A stretch of 64,000 nucleotides of DNA from Pullulanibacillus sp. KACC 23026 (GCF_029094525.1 NZ_CP119107.1:3100001-3164000); one strand, 5' to 3'; positions 8,179 through 18,551 are shown, counted from the stretch's first letter. Notes: a model not told the origin generated them from the sequence alone. Numbers and translations are program-made.

Positions 8179-8603
8179 ATCCAGCCCGGCACCCAAAAGA
8201 TATCTTATCCCTTTGTGACAGGCTCCTCCATTTTCTTGCCGCAATTGACTAAAACGAAAAAAACAAACTCAAAATGATGGATTTATAACAAGATCTACAA
8301 CAACAATTTGGATAGCATTCCTAATCTTAGCTTCTATCTTCTAATTTCATCGACTTCCTTATATCTCTAACTTCTCTAATAACCCGGATTCATTGATAAC
8401 CCGTGCTAAAGAGATCGTGACTGAATCCTCTTGACTCACTTAAACTATTATAACTCAAATATTACATTTGGGTAACTTTTATTACTGGGGAATTAAGGAA
8501 AAGTTTCAAATAAGACAATAAATAGTCAAATATCACTAACTCTTTCCCGATTTTACGTTAGCCCAAACATCTATTTCAGGATTTCAAAAAAATTTTGGGA
8601 TGT
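8179..8603. other. AT-rich intergenic region, no gene seen
   Basis: About 425 bases with stop codons in all frames and no recognisable RNA, repeat or strong promoter. It separates the SleL-like gene (transcribed towards it) from the P-loop gene, so it presumably contains that gene's promoter. Confidence 0.5.
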
Positions 8604-8637
8604 AAAAAGACCGTCAAGGAATCCTTTAACGGTCTTC
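8604..8637 (-). terminator. intrinsic terminator after the SleL-like gene
   Basis: On the minus strand AAGACCGT(TA)AAGG pairs with CCTT(G)ACGGTCTT, followed by TTTTTAC, about 80 bases after the stop. Confidence 0.8.
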
Positions 8638-8716
8638 TTAAATCCAACAATAGGAGCTATGGACATACATCAATCCCGATTTTTTTGTTTATCTGACTCA
8701 ATTTCGGAGTGTCTGT

Positions 8717-9988
8717 TCAACGTTTTCTGACATTAAAATAATCACGAATAAACGGCCAAACTGCCGGGTATTGGAAGGCTAGATTCCAAAAACTAATCCC
8801 TGACAAGTTCAGGCGATCGCATAAAGCAAACATCGCTTCCATCATCCGTAAATCTGGAAAATAGACAATGTGCTGCTTCCCATTTTCGTCCGTATATCTG
8901 AAATAAGGACTTGCCTCTTTCGGATCAAATGAGATGGCCGTATTATACTTTGCCGCAAGCGCGACGGCTTGGCGCTCCCGGAGTGCCTTAGCAAATTCCC
9001 CGCCTTTTTGATAAGGCAATGTCCAATCATAGCCATACAGCGGAACACTCATCACAATGCGTCTTGCGGGCATCACGGAGAGCGCATAATTAAGAACCTT
9101 TTCCACCTCAGTTATAGGGCTTACTGGCATCGGCGGTCCGCCGCTCCATCCCCATTCATAAGTCATGAGCACAACGAAATCGCAAACCTTGCCATGAAAT
9201 TGGTAATCATGGGATTCATACCACGCACCGACTTGCTGGCCGCTTGTCTTTGGTGCTAGTGATGATGAGATAATATAGCCTTCTTGGTGAAGCCGGTCAG
9301 CCAATCGTTTGATAAAGCGGTTATAGGCTTCACGAAGATCAGATCCCAAATATTCAAAATCAACATTTACCCCTCTGTAGCCTTTTGAACGAAGCACCGT
9401 TAAGACATTTTGAATCAAGGTGTCTTGCACAGATCTTGAGTTCAGGACCTTTGCGCCCACATCTTTGTCGAATTGACTCTCTTTTAAGTTAGTAATCGCC
9501 ATTAACGGCTGGACGTTCGTTTGTTTAATAGCAGCCAAAAGTGCAGCATCATCCGGTGGCGTTAAAGCCCCTTTTTCATCAACATGGTAACTAAAGACCG
9601 TTAGATAGGTGAGTCCTTCTGCCGCTTCTTGGAAATGTTCCACAGCATCAGAAACAAAAGGCTCAATAAATCCATTCGTAATAATGGTTTGTTTTTGTTT
9701 TGGCGGTAATTTTACCACATCACCTGGTGATAAGGGGCGGTTGGCTAAGGATGGATTCGCCTGAGATAAGGCTTGAAAGCTCAGATTAAACTTTTTTGCA
9801 ATGCTATAAAGCGTATCGCCTTCACGCACCGTGTATTGATTTTGGGTCGGGATCAGGAGCGTCTCCCCTAAAACTAACTGATTAGGATTAGCCAATTTAT
9901 TTGTACTTAGGATCGAGTCTGGTGACACGCCGTATTTCTGGGCAAGGCTATATAGAGAATCCCCGCTTGATACAACATGAACATTCAT
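8717..9988 (-). CDS. LysM-GH18 spore cortex hydrolase (SleL/YaaH-like)
   Basis: The product of 423 residues has two LysM domains (about 2-45 and 51-94) followed by a glycoside hydrolase 18 domain (about 105-420). The active-site motif is GVNVDFEY with Asp 210 and Glu 212. This architecture is that of SleL/YaaH, N-acetylglucosaminidases that digest cortex fragments during spore germination. There is no signal peptide, as in YaaH, which reaches the spore coat from the mother cell. The start at 9988 is preferred to a GTG two codons earlier, because GAGGAGG lies eight bases before it. It is a single-gene unit with its own terminator. Confidence 0.9.
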   Translation of the reverse strand: MNVHVVSSGDSLYSLAQKYGVSPDSILSTNKLANPNQLVLGETLLIPTQNQYTVREGDTLYSIAKKFNLSFQALSQANPSLANRPLSPGDVVKLPPKQKQTIITNGFIEPFVSDAVEHFQEAAEGLTYLTVFSYHVDEKGALTPPDDAALLAAIKQTNVQPLMAITNLKESQFDKDVGAKVLNSRSVQDTLIQNVLTVLRSKGYRGVNVDFEYLGSDLREAYNRFIKRLADRLHQEGYIISSSLAPKTSGQQVGAWYESHDYQFHGKVCDFVVLMTYEWGWSGGPPMPVSPITEVEKVLNYALSVMPARRIVMSVPLYGYDWTLPYQKGGEFAKALRERQAVALAAKYNTAISFDPKEASPYFRYTDENGKQHIVYFPDLRMMEAMFALCDRLNLSGISFWNLAFQYPAVWPFIRDYFNVRKR

Positions 9989-10050
9989 GTACACATCCTC
10001 CTCATGATGTCATCATGTTGATATCCTATGCCTAAACCGGGATCGAGTGA

Positions 10051-10560
10051 TTAGCCTTTTTGTTTTATTTTATAAAGAGCCCTTTTTTTCTTTGCTTCAT
10101 CAAAAAGAGAAGTGAGTTGGATGTAGGCATGATAATGGTTCGGTGACTCACAGATAAATGAGACCCTTTCCAAAACGTTAACGGGGGCAAGCTTTCGTTC
10201 TTTTAGGGCATCTAACCCAATTTGAGAAAAATCGACAGGAATTCCTTCACTCCAATAGAGATAGCAAATAAAGGCTTCCACTGCCTTGACCATGAAAGGA
10301 GCCGCTGCTTTTGTCTTTCTTTTATTAAAAAAGCTTTCAATAATGGGGGCTTGTTCGTTCCAATAGGTCAAGCACTGGTCGGCCCCCTTCTCACTTGACC
10401 ATGGCCATTCTTGCTCTAGCTCTATGTTGAGCGCATAACAAATATCAAAATAAAAAGGAAGCGTCTCTTTTAACGCAACCACATTGTCAACGTCTATTTC
10501 TGCACCCGCCTTATAAAACGGCGCGATGAAAAATGCGGATGGAACCTTTAACTTCCCCAT
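10051..10560 (-). CDS. ypoC: YpoC family protein
   Basis: The product of 169 residues matches YpoC: an N-terminal VPSAFFIAPFY, a central PWPWSS-like region and a C-terminal segment (APVNVLERVSFICESPNHYHAYIQLTSL, described here by its key residues N, E, R, F, P, H, Y). The family has no known function. It follows nth on the same strand, as in B. subtilis (nth-ypoC). Two in-frame ATGs are possible; the second (10560) has the better distance to GAGGAGG. Confidence 0.85.
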   Translation of the reverse strand: MGKLKVPSAFFIAPFYKAGAEIDVDNVVALKETLPFYFDICYALNIELEQEWPWSSEKGADQCLTYWNEQAPIIESFFNKRKTKAAAPFMVKAVEAFICYLYWSEGIPVDFSQIGLDALKERKLAPVNVLERVSFICESPNHYHAYIQLTSLFDEAKKKRALYKIKQKG

Positions 10561-10662
10561 CAACATCCCCTCCTCTCAGCAAACCGATCAGGTGCTTATC
10601 TGTACACTTGTGTTTGGCAGCACGTCTAGCCTTGCGAGCGTTTGACCGTCACAAGCGCTCCA

Positions 10663-11334
10663 TTACTTAGCGACAGGAATCACGTCACCTTTTTTCAAGC
10701 GTTTCTGTCCTTCACGGCAGACACCAAGCAATGGGCATTCTGGACAGTTTGGATTCTTGGCTGTGCAATGATAGCGGCCAAAAAAGATCAAGCGATGATG
10801 CGTATCGGTCCATTCCTCGATCGGCACCATTTTCTGTAATGTTTTCTCAACCTCCAAAACGCTGTCCTTTTGGCGGCAAATGCCGAGTCGTTTGCTAACG
10901 CGTTCCACGTGGGTATCGACCGCAATAGCCGGAACACCAAAAGCGTTTGAGACGACCACATTGGCTGTTTTTCGTCCTACTCCGGCAAGCTTCACCAATT
11001 CTTCATGGCTGCTTGGAAGTTCGCCATGATACTCATCTATAAGGGCTTGGCAAAGTTTTTGAATATTTTTGGCCTTATTTCTGAAGAGACCGATCCGCCG
11101 AATATCATTCTCTAATTCCTCGACGGGAACCGACACATAATCCCACGGTGTTTTGTATTTGGCAAACAGCTTTGGCGTAACTGTATTCACTAGTTTATCC
11201 GTACATTGAGCGCTCAAAAGCACAGCAATGGTTAATTCAAACGGATTGCTGTGTGTGAGTTCACAATGGGCATCTGGAAACATTTCCTTTAAGGTCTCCA
11301 GAATAACATGCATGGTCTTTTTTGTTACCGGCAT
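10663..11334 (-). CDS. nth: endonuclease III (DNA glycosylase/AP lyase)
   Basis: This enzyme removes oxidised pyrimidines and cuts at abasic sites in base excision repair. The product of 223 residues has the helix-hairpin-helix LAGVGRKTANVV with catalytic Lys 122, the catalytic Asp 140 in AVDTHVERV, and a 4Fe-4S cluster motif with Cys 190, 197, 200 and 206 (C-x6-C-x2-C-x5-C). Length is normal. It sits between dnaD and ypoC, 27 bases after dnaD, in the conserved dnaD-nth-ypoC order. Confidence 0.97.
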   Translation of the reverse strand: MPVTKKTMHVILETLKEMFPDAHCELTHSNPFELTIAVLLSAQCTDKLVNTVTPKLFAKYKTPWDYVSVPVEELENDIRRIGLFRNKAKNIQKLCQALIDEYHGELPSSHEELVKLAGVGRKTANVVVSNAFGVPAIAVDTHVERVSKRLGICRQKDSVLEVEKTLQKMVPIEEWTDTHHRLIFFGRYHCTAKNPNCPECPLLGVCREGQKRLKKGDVIPVAK

Positions 11335-11361
11335 TTGCTCTCCCTCCTTGCTTTGAAAGGG

Positions 11362-12060
11362 TTAATCGTTCTCGAGCCAATTGTACATCTTAACCGTTTG
11401 GCTTGTGCCCTCTGCTTGAGTTGTTTGGCTTGCAGGACGTCGTTTTTGACCTCTTATCCGTTCTCCATGTGCTTTTGCCTGTTCAAGCGTTTTAATTCCG
11501 TTGCGTCCCCAATCGAACAAGATGCGGTCAATATATCGAAAATTAAGTTTGCCGGAAATAACCGCTTCTCTTAAAGCCCCTACTATGAGTTGGGGCGTGT
11601 GATGATCCTGGTCGACCCACATTGCTAATGTCTCGCATTCAATCGGTGAAAGGGGTCTGCCAAACTCTTTTTCGAAGATGGTATAGAGTGCTTCTTCATC
11701 TTCTTTTTCTGTTTCATCTTTTTCTTTTAGAAGCTGATCGTCCAAAAGGCGCTCCCAAAGAAGTTCTAAAGAATAGTGTTCAGAGTACATCTCATCATTT
11801 GCTTTTTGTTCTATTTTTAAGAATCCGCGTTGAACGAGATTCCTTAATTGATTGGCGCATTGAGCAGGGGTTAAGGTCATCCTCTCTGCCAGCTCGTCCG
11901 GTGTCGGGAAGGTTTTTCCCTCTTGAAGGAAAGCATGCAAATGGATCAGAATAAAGGTTTCCTCCTCATTCAGTCCAATGCTCGCATAATGCTCTAATAA
12001 TAATTTTGGGAGTGTAATTGTCCCATTGATTAACCAATTGACTACCATTTTTTTCTCCAT
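11362..12060 (-). CDS. dnaD: DNA replication initiation protein DnaD
   Basis: DnaD works with DnaA, DnaB and DnaI in loading the helicase at origins and at stalled forks. The product of 232 residues has an N-terminal winged-helix domain (about 1-110) and the C-terminal DnaB_2/DnaD domain: YTIFEKEFGRPLSP near 144, LNFRYIDRILFDW near 192, and the closing YNWLEND. Two starts are possible, the second four codons later with a GGAG site; the difference is minor. It precedes nth and ypoC in one operon. Confidence 0.95.
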   Translation of the reverse strand: MEKKMVVNWLINGTITLPKLLLEHYASIGLNEEETFILIHLHAFLQEGKTFPTPDELAERMTLTPAQCANQLRNLVQRGFLKIEQKANDEMYSEHYSLELLWERLLDDQLLKEKDETEKEDEEALYTIFEKEFGRPLSPIECETLAMWVDQDHHTPQLIVGALREAVISGKLNFRYIDRILFDWGRNGIKTLEQAKAHGERIRGQKRRPASQTTQAEGTSQTVKMYNWLEND

Positions 12061-12206
12061 AGTTCGACACCTCTAGCTTATTATAGCACACTTAAGTGTC
12101 TAACAGGTGCTCCTTAAAATCCCATCCTGTTCTTCAAAGCTTGGACCGGGACCTCTCCCTTTAATCCAGCTTTTTCAGTGAAACGGAAGAACCGTCCCCC
12201 CGTTTC

Positions 12207-12244
12207 AAAAAAACCACCCGTCAGTGTATGAACGGGTGGTTTTG
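12207..12244 (-). terminator. intrinsic terminator after asnS
   Basis: AAAACCACCCGT and ACGGGTGGTTTT form a strong stem with a T-run on the minus strand, about 35 bases after the asnS stop. Confidence 0.88.
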
Positions 12245-12277
12245 ATGGGGGGCAGGATTCGATGGTTATTGGTTTGA

Positions 12278-13573
12278 TCAAGGGTATAGGCGGTTGAGCA
12301 GGCGTGGGAATGGGATCGTTTCACGCACGTGCTCGGTGCCGGATATCCAGGCAACGGTTCTTTCAAGACCAAGACCAAATCCGCTGTGAGGGACTGACCC
12401 GTAGCGGCGTAGTTCAAGGTACCACTCATAGGCTGGATCCGTCAGATTATGCTCTTTGTAACGCTCTTCAAGAAGAGAAAGATCATCAATCCGCTGACTT
12501 CCCCCAATGATTTCGCCATAGCCTTCTGGTGCGATGAGGTCCGCACAGAGAACGACCTCTTCTCGATTTGGATCCGGCTTCATATAGAAAGCTTTAATAG
12601 AGGTTGGATAATTGGTTATAAAGACCGGCTTATCGAAGCTTTCGGCAATCGCGGTCTCATGAGGTGCACCAAAATCATCGCCCCAGTCAATATCGTCAAA
12701 GCCTTTATCTTTAAGCAATTGGATGGCGTCATCGTAAGAAATCCGCGGGAATGGAGCTTGGATGGCTTCAAGTTTTGAAACATCACGATCAAGTGCCTTA
12801 AGCTCCATTTGGCAATTCTTAAGAACCGACTGCACGATATAGCTCACATAATTTTCTTGAATGACTAAGCTTTCTTCATGATCGGTAAAAGCCATCTCTG
12901 GTTCAATCATCCAAAATTCAATCAAGTGGCGACGCGTTTTCGATTTTTCCGCTCTGAAAGTCGGCCCGAATGAAAAGACTTTTCCAAATGCCATAGCTGC
13001 TGCTTCCATATAAAGCTGACCGCTTTGTGACAAATAAGCATCACGATCAAAATATTTCGTATGGAACAGGTCCGTTGTTCCTTCCGCTGAGCTTCCTGTA
13101 AGTATCGGCGGGTCCACCTTTGTAAATCCATTATTGTTAAAGAATTCATAAGTTGCCCGAATGACTTCATTACGAATTTTTAAAATGGCATGTTGACGGC
13201 TGGAACGGAGCCATAAATGACGATGGTCCATTAAAAATTCAATACCATGCTCTTTTGGTGTAATGGGATAGTCGTGAGCAAGTTGAATGACTTCAACGTC
13301 TTTGACCGTTAATTCATAGCCAGATGGTGAACGATGATCTTCTCTCACTGTTCCTATTATGTATAAAGAGCTTTCTTGAGTTAACGAACTGGCCCTTTCC
13401 CATGCTTCTTCAGATACTTCACTTTTCACAACGACACCTTGTATAAAGCCTGTCCCATCGCGAAGTTGTAAAAATTGAATTTTTCCGCTTGAGCGTTTAT
13501 TAGCAAGCCATGCTCCAATTTTCACATCTTGTTCGACATAATGCTTCACTTCTGCAATTGTTGTTTTTTGCAT
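12278..13573 (-). CDS. asnS: asparaginyl-tRNA synthetase
   Basis: This cytoplasmic class II enzyme charges tRNA-Asn. The product of 431 residues has the OB-fold anticodon-binding domain (about 1-105: [23 protein letters not shown]) and the class II catalytic domain, with motif 2 near [16 protein letters not shown] and motif 3 near [13 protein letters not shown]. The start at 13573 (MQKTTIAEV) is chosen because AGGAGTG lies before it and it matches known AsnS starts; an upstream extension has no support. No T-box leader is visible upstream, where the decayed aspB lies. Confidence 0.96.
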   Translation of the reverse strand: MQKTTIAEVKHYVEQDVKIGAWLANKRSSGKIQFLQLRDGTGFIQGVVVKSEVSEEAWERASSLTQESSLYIIGTVREDHRSPSGYELTVKDVEVIQLAHDYPITPKEHGIEFLMDHRHLWLRSSRQHAILKIRNEVIRATYEFFNNNGFTKVDPPILTGSSAEGTTDLFHTKYFDRDAYLSQSGQLYMEAAAMAFGKVFSFGPTFRAEKSKTRRHLIEFWMIEPEMAFTDHEESLVIQENYVSYIVQSVLKNCQMELKALDRDVSKLEAIQAPFPRISYDDAIQLLKDKGFDDIDWGDDFGAPHETAIAESFDKPVFITNYPTSIKAFYMKPDPNREEVVLCADLIAPEGYGEIIGGSQRIDDLSLLEERYKEHNLTDPAYEWYLELRRYGSVPHSGFGLGLERTVAWISGTEHVRETIPFPRLLNRLYP

Positions 13574-13647
13574 AACTTTCACTCCTACTCTGACTGTTAA
13601 ATGTTCAAAAGTCATCTGAATTTATCAATTGTGAAGGATGATGACCA

Positions 13648-14451
<804 letters not shown>

Positions 14452-14471
14452 TTGCCTTCTCCTTCAATTGA

Positions 14472-14975
14472 TCATTGAAGATGACTAAAAGCAATAGGGT
14501 TTCCCACCGATTTGCCTGAATAATAATCAAAATAGCTAAAAACGTAATCACCGTTCGGCTCTACATACACAAGTTCCCAAACTGGTCTTGAACGATGGAT
14601 AAGACCTAAATTCGCGGATACAAGTTTTTTATAAGAGACATGTTTCATAAAGGCTTGGAGAATCTCCTTCTTTGAGTAGCCGACTGAAACAGGGACGGAC
14701 ATCGGCACTTTCTTTTTAAAAGGTTCTTGGACGAACACCCAAACTTTGACTTTGTTGGTCAGTTCCGTTTTGACGACCTCATAGGAAGTATCTCCCCGAT
14801 ATTCTGAAACCGACAGAATGGTTTTGACATGGAAGTGCTTTTTCACGATTTGTGTGGCTTTGTTTACCTTTTGCTGCTTAGTGGCTTCGATGTGATGAAA
14901 GATCGCCACCAACTGCCAAATAAACAAAATAATAATAAGAAGGACCACTCCATAGACAATTCGTTTCAACTGCAA
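14472..14975 (-). CDS. ypmB: YpmB family membrane-anchored protein (DUF5590)
   Basis: The product of 167 residues has one N-terminal membrane helix (about 5-26) and an extracytoplasmic remainder with two PepSY-like repeats, including AFMKHVSYKKLVSANLGLI and the C-terminal YVFSYFDYYSGKSVG. This matches YpmB, found upstream of aspB-asnS in B. subtilis. Function unknown; surface location follows from the anchor. Its ribosome site before the ATG is weak, and it probably once led the ypmB-aspB-asnS transcription unit; with aspB decayed, asnS still follows. Confidence 0.88.
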   Translation of the reverse strand: MQLKRIVYGVVLLIIILFIWQLVAIFHHIEATKQQKVNKATQIVKKHFHVKTILSVSEYRGDTSYEVVKTELTNKVKVWVFVQEPFKKKVPMSVPVSVGYSKKEILQAFMKHVSYKKLVSANLGLIHRSRPVWELVYVEPNGDYVFSYFDYYSGKSVGNPIAFSHLQ

Positions 14976-15218
14976 TCACTCACTTACTCACATTAAATGG
15001 CTGTATGCCACAGCCTTAAATTTCCAAACCCTGCTTTTTCATACGACTGACGTTACAAGGACGAGAAGGATCGCTTCTTTGACTTCCCTAAAGCATCCCT
15101 ATGTAAGGCGTTTTATTCATGATTTTGTTGGTCAAAATATGTTAGTCATAGTTTACCGAAAGACGGTGAAACTATAGGTACCCAACCAAGGGATCATTCT
15201 CTAACCTACACCTTTTTT

Positions 15219-15262
15219 ATAAAACGAAGCCTTCTAAAGCAGAGGGTTTCGTTTTTTTTTTT
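15219..15262. terminator. intrinsic terminator (probably bidirectional)
   Basis: AAAACGAA(G)CC and GG(G)TTTCGTTTT form a stem with a long T-run on the plus strand and TTTTAT on the minus strand. It most likely ends the gene at 15352-16197. The remaining gap 14976-15218 shows no gene. Confidence 0.7.
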
Positions 15263-15351
15263 CAAAACAAGCTTTATTATAGCACAACTTTTCATTCACA
15301 GTAGCGGCACTCGACAAGAAAAATTAAAAACGTTTGTTTGGATAAATTGAC

Positions 15352-16197
15352 TTATTCATTTTCTTCTGCTTCTGTCATCGTCATCATTTCATAATGCTCT
15401 CTTGACATTTTAAAGGTGACATTTCCCACCTGGGCAATATTAAAAGTCTCAATCATAGCATTCGACAACTCTTCAACAAGCTCTTCATTCAGTGTCTTAT
15501 TCTTGCCTTTATATAGGACAGCCACTTCCGGATCCATTTTTTGAAGCGTCAAAGGGGATTTGAACGCTCTTTGGCCGAAGTTTGATAGTTTGACGATTCG
15601 TGCAGAAACAGCGCTATGCTTTTTGCTAAGTGATTTTTCAAAGGCTTCTTGATTACTTAAATAGAGTAATCGATTTTGCCCATAACGGATATAAAAATTA
15701 AGATCGCCTTCAGGGCTCTCGCTTTGCTTTTGAATATAGACATTTGGCAAAATTTCATGTTCTTTTGTTCCTGTCCAAACATCATATATTGAAAGGGGCA
15801 AATCTGGAATTAAAATATCTTTTTTAATTAAACCGCTTGTCATAACGGACGACACTTTAAAATGCCGAGTTAAGGCAAGCACATGACTGCGAAATGCCTT
15901 TTGGTGATTGGTTAAAATTAACGTGTGAATATGGGCAACCCTGTAGAGCTTTAGCTGCTCCAGAAGAGCATCAAACGAATGAGGGCCACCTGTATCAATT
16001 AACACCGCATCCGTTGGAGATTGAACTAACGCCGCTTCACCCTCAGGAACATTTAAGAAGGTAATGGCAATTTCATCCGGATCTAATTCAAAATCAATGG
16101 AATCAATTTTTGCTTTTGCAGAATTAACAGGACTAAGAGGCACGCTAAAAATAAGCAATGCCATCATTAAGACCATCCACTTGATTGTAACAGCCAT
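15352..16197 (-). CDS. secreted metallo-beta-lactamase-fold protein lacking the metal motif
   Basis: The product of 281 residues has a signal peptide (hydrophobic 5-20, then SAKAKID). The mature part resembles the C-terminal hydrolase domain of ComEC: ITFLNVPEGEAALVQS near residue 44 and VLIDTGGP near 66. At the place of the HxHxDH metal motif it has TNHQKAFRSH, so the usual zinc ligands are missing. It is probably a non-catalytic or altered MBL-fold protein exported from the cell. It stands where dinG and ypmA lie in B. subtilis. The ATG at 16197 follows directly on a T-run of the pan terminator; GGGGG in that hairpin is the only ribosome site candidate. Confidence 0.75.
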   Translation of the reverse strand: MAVTIKWMVLMMALLIFSVPLSPVNSAKAKIDSIDFELDPDEIAITFLNVPEGEAALVQSPTDAVLIDTGGPHSFDALLEQLKLYRVAHIHTLILTNHQKAFRSHVLALTRHFKVSSVMTSGLIKKDILIPDLPLSIYDVWTGTKEHEILPNVYIQKQSESPEGDLNFYIRYGQNRLLYLSNQEAFEKSLSKKHSAVSARIVKLSNFGQRAFKSPLTLQKMDPEVAVLYKGKNKTLNEELVEELSNAMIETFNIAQVGNVTFKMSREHYEMMTMTEAEENE

Positions 16198-16235
16198 AAA
16201 AAACCCCCAATCTTTGACTAGTTTGCAACGATTGG
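16198..16235 (-). terminator. intrinsic terminator of the pan operon, abutting the next start codon
   Basis: CCCCAATC and GATTGGGG pair around an 18-base loop, followed on the minus strand by a T-run that ends at the ATG of the MBL-fold gene. The stem's 3' arm carries the only Shine-Dalgarno-like G-run of that gene. Confidence 0.85.
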
Positions 16236-16277
16236 GGAAAGTTATCCATTAACTTTTCATGACAATGTTTAAACGAG

Positions 16278-16664
16278 TTAGACCAATACGCCCGCTTTTT
16301 CGCTGGCCACTTGGCGTTCTATAATTTTATTGTTTTCATCGACAAAAACAACGGTTGGAGCATGATGGAGCCACTCTTCTTGTGAGAGCATGGCATAGGA
16401 AATGATAATAACTTTATCTCCAACTTGACAGCGGCGCGCGGCTGCTCCATTCAAGCAGATCGTACCTGAACCACGCTCGCCTTTAATAATATAGGTCTCA
16501 ATCCGTTCACCATTATTGTTATTAACAATTTGCACCTTTTCATTCTCAAGCCAGCCTACCGCATCCATTAGGTCCTCATCAATTGTAATACTGCCTACAT
16601 AATTAAGATTCGCTTCTGTTACCGTTGCTTTGTGCAGCTTTCCTGTCATAAATGTTCGCAGCAT
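16278..16664 (-). CDS. panD: aspartate 1-decarboxylase
   Basis: PanD makes beta-alanine from aspartate for pantothenate. It is translated as a proenzyme that cleaves itself between Gly 24 and Ser 25, creating the pyruvoyl cofactor; the site is visible in YVGSITID. The product of 128 residues has the normal length and the conserved [21 protein letters not shown] block near 72-92. It is the last gene of panB-panC-panD, two bases after panC, and is followed by a terminator. Confidence 0.97.
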   Translation of the reverse strand: MLRTFMTGKLHKATVTEANLNYVGSITIDEDLMDAVGWLENEKVQIVNNNNGERIETYIIKGERGSGTICLNGAAARRCQVGDKVIIISYAMLSQEEWLHHAPTVVFVDENNKIIERQVASEKAGVLV

Positions 16665-16666
16665 GC

Positions 16667-17521
16667 TTAATCCTCCTGATGTGAAATAATGATATTGTCA
16701 ATAAGCCGGACATTCTTATAAAAGACGGCTGTCGCCAAAATCTTTTCCCCAGATGTTTCTTTAGGCTCTAATTCGGGATAAGATAAAATCGTTAAATAAT
16801 CCACTTTTCCAAGCTTAAGACTTGCTTCAAGCTTTTCACGAACTCTTTTTTCCGCCTCACTCATGGATAGGCCTTCTTGCTTCATCAAATCGCGTCCCCA
16901 TTGAAGCGTTTGATAAATAACAGGCGCCTCTTGACGCTCATCCGTACTTAATCGGACATTCCTTGAGCTCTTCGCTAATCCATCCGACTCTCTAACCGTT
17001 TGAACCCGTTGAATGCGAATTGGGAATTTTAAAGTATCAATGAGTCCTTGGACAACGGCAACCTGCTGAGCGTCCTTCATCCCAAAATAAGCGACAGAGG
17101 GCTGGACAAGATGAAAGAGCTTCGTTAAGACGGTAACCACTCCGTCAAAATGACCTGGACGGCTCGTTCCGCATAAGACATTCGTTCGCTTGGTTACCGT
17201 CATTTGAATGAGGTCTTGATCCGAATAAATCTCCTCAACACTTGGATAAAAAAGGACATCCATCCCGGCAGCCTCGACCAATTGTTTGTCATGTTCAAAA
17301 TCCCTTGGATACGTTTCAAAATCCTCATTGGGGCCGAATTGGGCTGGATTCACAAAAACACTGACAACATTAATGTCCGTTGTCCGTTTTGCCTCACGCA
17401 TTAAGCTTAAATGGCCTTCATGCAAGAAGCCCATTGTCGGAACAAATCCAATTTTGTGCCCTTTTGCTTTTTGCTCTAACACGAACCGCTGGATCTCTTG
17501 CGCATTCTTTATGACTTTCAC
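16667..17521 (-). CDS. panC: pantothenate synthetase
   Basis: PanC joins pantoate and beta-alanine using ATP. The product of 284 residues from a GTG start has the nucleotide-binding [15 protein letters not shown] near residues 26-40, [18 protein letters not shown] near 55-72 (key residues N, P, Q, F, Y, P, R), FYPSVEEIY, and SSRNVRLS near 183. The GTG at 17521 is chosen because GGAGG lies nine bases upstream and the 12-codon extension upstream would overlap panB. It starts one base after the panB stop codon. Confidence 0.95.
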   Translation of the reverse strand: MKVIKNAQEIQRFVLEQKAKGHKIGFVPTMGFLHEGHLSLMREAKRTTDINVVSVFVNPAQFGPNEDFETYPRDFEHDKQLVEAAGMDVLFYPSVEEIYSDQDLIQMTVTKRTNVLCGTSRPGHFDGVVTVLTKLFHLVQPSVAYFGMKDAQQVAVVQGLIDTLKFPIRIQRVQTVRESDGLAKSSRNVRLSTDERQEAPVIYQTLQWGRDLMKQEGLSMSEAEKRVREKLEASLKLGKVDYLTILSYPELEPKETSGEKILATAVFYKNVRLIDNIIISHQED

Positions 17522-17522
17522 G

Positions 17523-18356
17523 TTATTTTCCTCCGTATAAGGCCTGCAGGGTTTCATCTTTTATATTAAAAGCATGCTCTTCACCTGGAAAAGCCACTGA
17601 TTTGACATCTTTAATATAGGCTTCAATGCCTTGTTGAATCGTTTCAGTTATATTCGCATATTGCTTGACGAACTTTGGAGCACGGTGACCTCCATAACCA
17701 ATGACATCATGATAGACAAGCACTTGTCCATCCGTCTCATGACCTGCACCGATCCCGATAACCGGAATGTTAAGCGCTTCAGAAACTTTGGCTGCGAGCT
17801 GTTGTGGAACACATTCAAGAACCAGCATGAAGGCTCCGGCTTGCTCTGCGGCTTTCGCATCACTTAACAACTGCTTCGCTTGCTCGATATCTTTTCCTTG
17901 AACTTTGAATCCGCCTAGAACGCCGACTGATTGAGGGGTAAGACCTAAATGGGCGACAACCGGAACACCCGCCATTGTTAGACGGTCAATCATCTCAAGA
18001 ACAATGCCAGCGCCCTCAAGCTTTACCGCATTGGTTCCGCCTTCTTGGATTAGCCTGCTTGCATTGGCTAACGTTTCACTGACGCTCGAGTGATACGTCA
18101 TAAAAGGCATATCGGTCACGACAAACGTATTGGGTGCTCCTCGACGAACGGCTTTTGAATGGAGCAGCATGTCTTCAAGCGTAACGGGAACTGTGGAATC
18201 ATAGCCCAATGCCACCATACCAAGAGAATCTCCCACCAAGATCAGATCCACTCCTGCGTCTTGTGCAATCTTCGCAGCGGGATAATCGTAAGCGGTAAGC
18301 ATTGCAATTTTGTCATTATCCAGCTTCATTTTCTTAAAAGCAGCCGTACTCTTCAT
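17523..18356 (-). CDS. panB: 3-methyl-2-oxobutanoate hydroxymethyltransferase
   Basis: PanB makes ketopantoate in the first step of the pantothenate pathway. The product of 277 residues has [19 protein letters not shown] near residue 19, the metal-binding VGDSLGMV near 42, DMPFMTYH near 82, VKLEGAG near 111 and [17 protein letters not shown] near 196 (key residues G, H, D, Q). GGAGG lies seven bases before the ATG. It leads the panB-panC-panD operon and has a long structured leader with its own promoter. Confidence 0.97.
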   Translation of the reverse strand: MKSTAAFKKMKLDNDKIAMLTAYDYPAAKIAQDAGVDLILVGDSLGMVALGYDSTVPVTLEDMLLHSKAVRRGAPNTFVVTDMPFMTYHSSVSETLANASRLIQEGGTNAVKLEGAGIVLEMIDRLTMAGVPVVAHLGLTPQSVGVLGGFKVQGKDIEQAKQLLSDAKAAEQAGAFMLVLECVPQQLAAKVSEALNIPVIGIGAGHETDGQVLVYHDVIGYGGHRAPKFVKQYANITETIQQGIEAYIKDVKSVAFPGEEHAFNIKDETLQALYGGK

Positions 18357-18536
18357 CTTTCTTCCTCCTTTTCTTAGAGGAAGTACTTCTCTGCATTAGA
18401 AAAACTCCTTACCAAAATGAGTAAGAAGGGCAGCAGAAGACATCCTCTGTCCATGTCCTTCTTAGGATCAAGGCAGACCTTTGTAGACATTTTTTTACTA
18501 ACAAACAGGTACAGTTCCTTTTACGGATACCGTCCG
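18357..18536 (-). promoter_or_regulatory. structured 5' leader of panBCD (candidate pan-type cis RNA)
   Basis: Read on the minus strand, the roughly 180-base leader contains a hairpin near its 5' end (GTTC...GAAC enclosing GGA-CGGTA-TCC, at 18508-18540) and a second strong hairpin at 18435-18462 in which AGAA(G)GACAT pairs with ATGTCTTCT around a 9-base loop, with one bulged G. No intrinsic terminator is obvious. A pan RNA motif upstream of panB is known from Firmicutes; whether this leader belongs to it needs a covariance search. Confidence 0.4.
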
Positions 18537-18542
18537 AACCAA

Positions 18543-18551
18543 ATTATAACA
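18543..18551 (-). promoter_or_regulatory. extended -10 promoter element of panBCD
   Basis: On the minus strand TGTTATAAT is a perfect extended -10 (TGnTATAAT). No good -35 is seen, as is usual for extended -10 promoters. It lies in the gap between birA and panB. Confidence 0.6.

Noticed and set aside
12448-12780. Plus-strand reading frames of 68-109 residues opposite asnS
   Set aside because: They are shadows of asnS, which has a full set of class II synthetase motifs.
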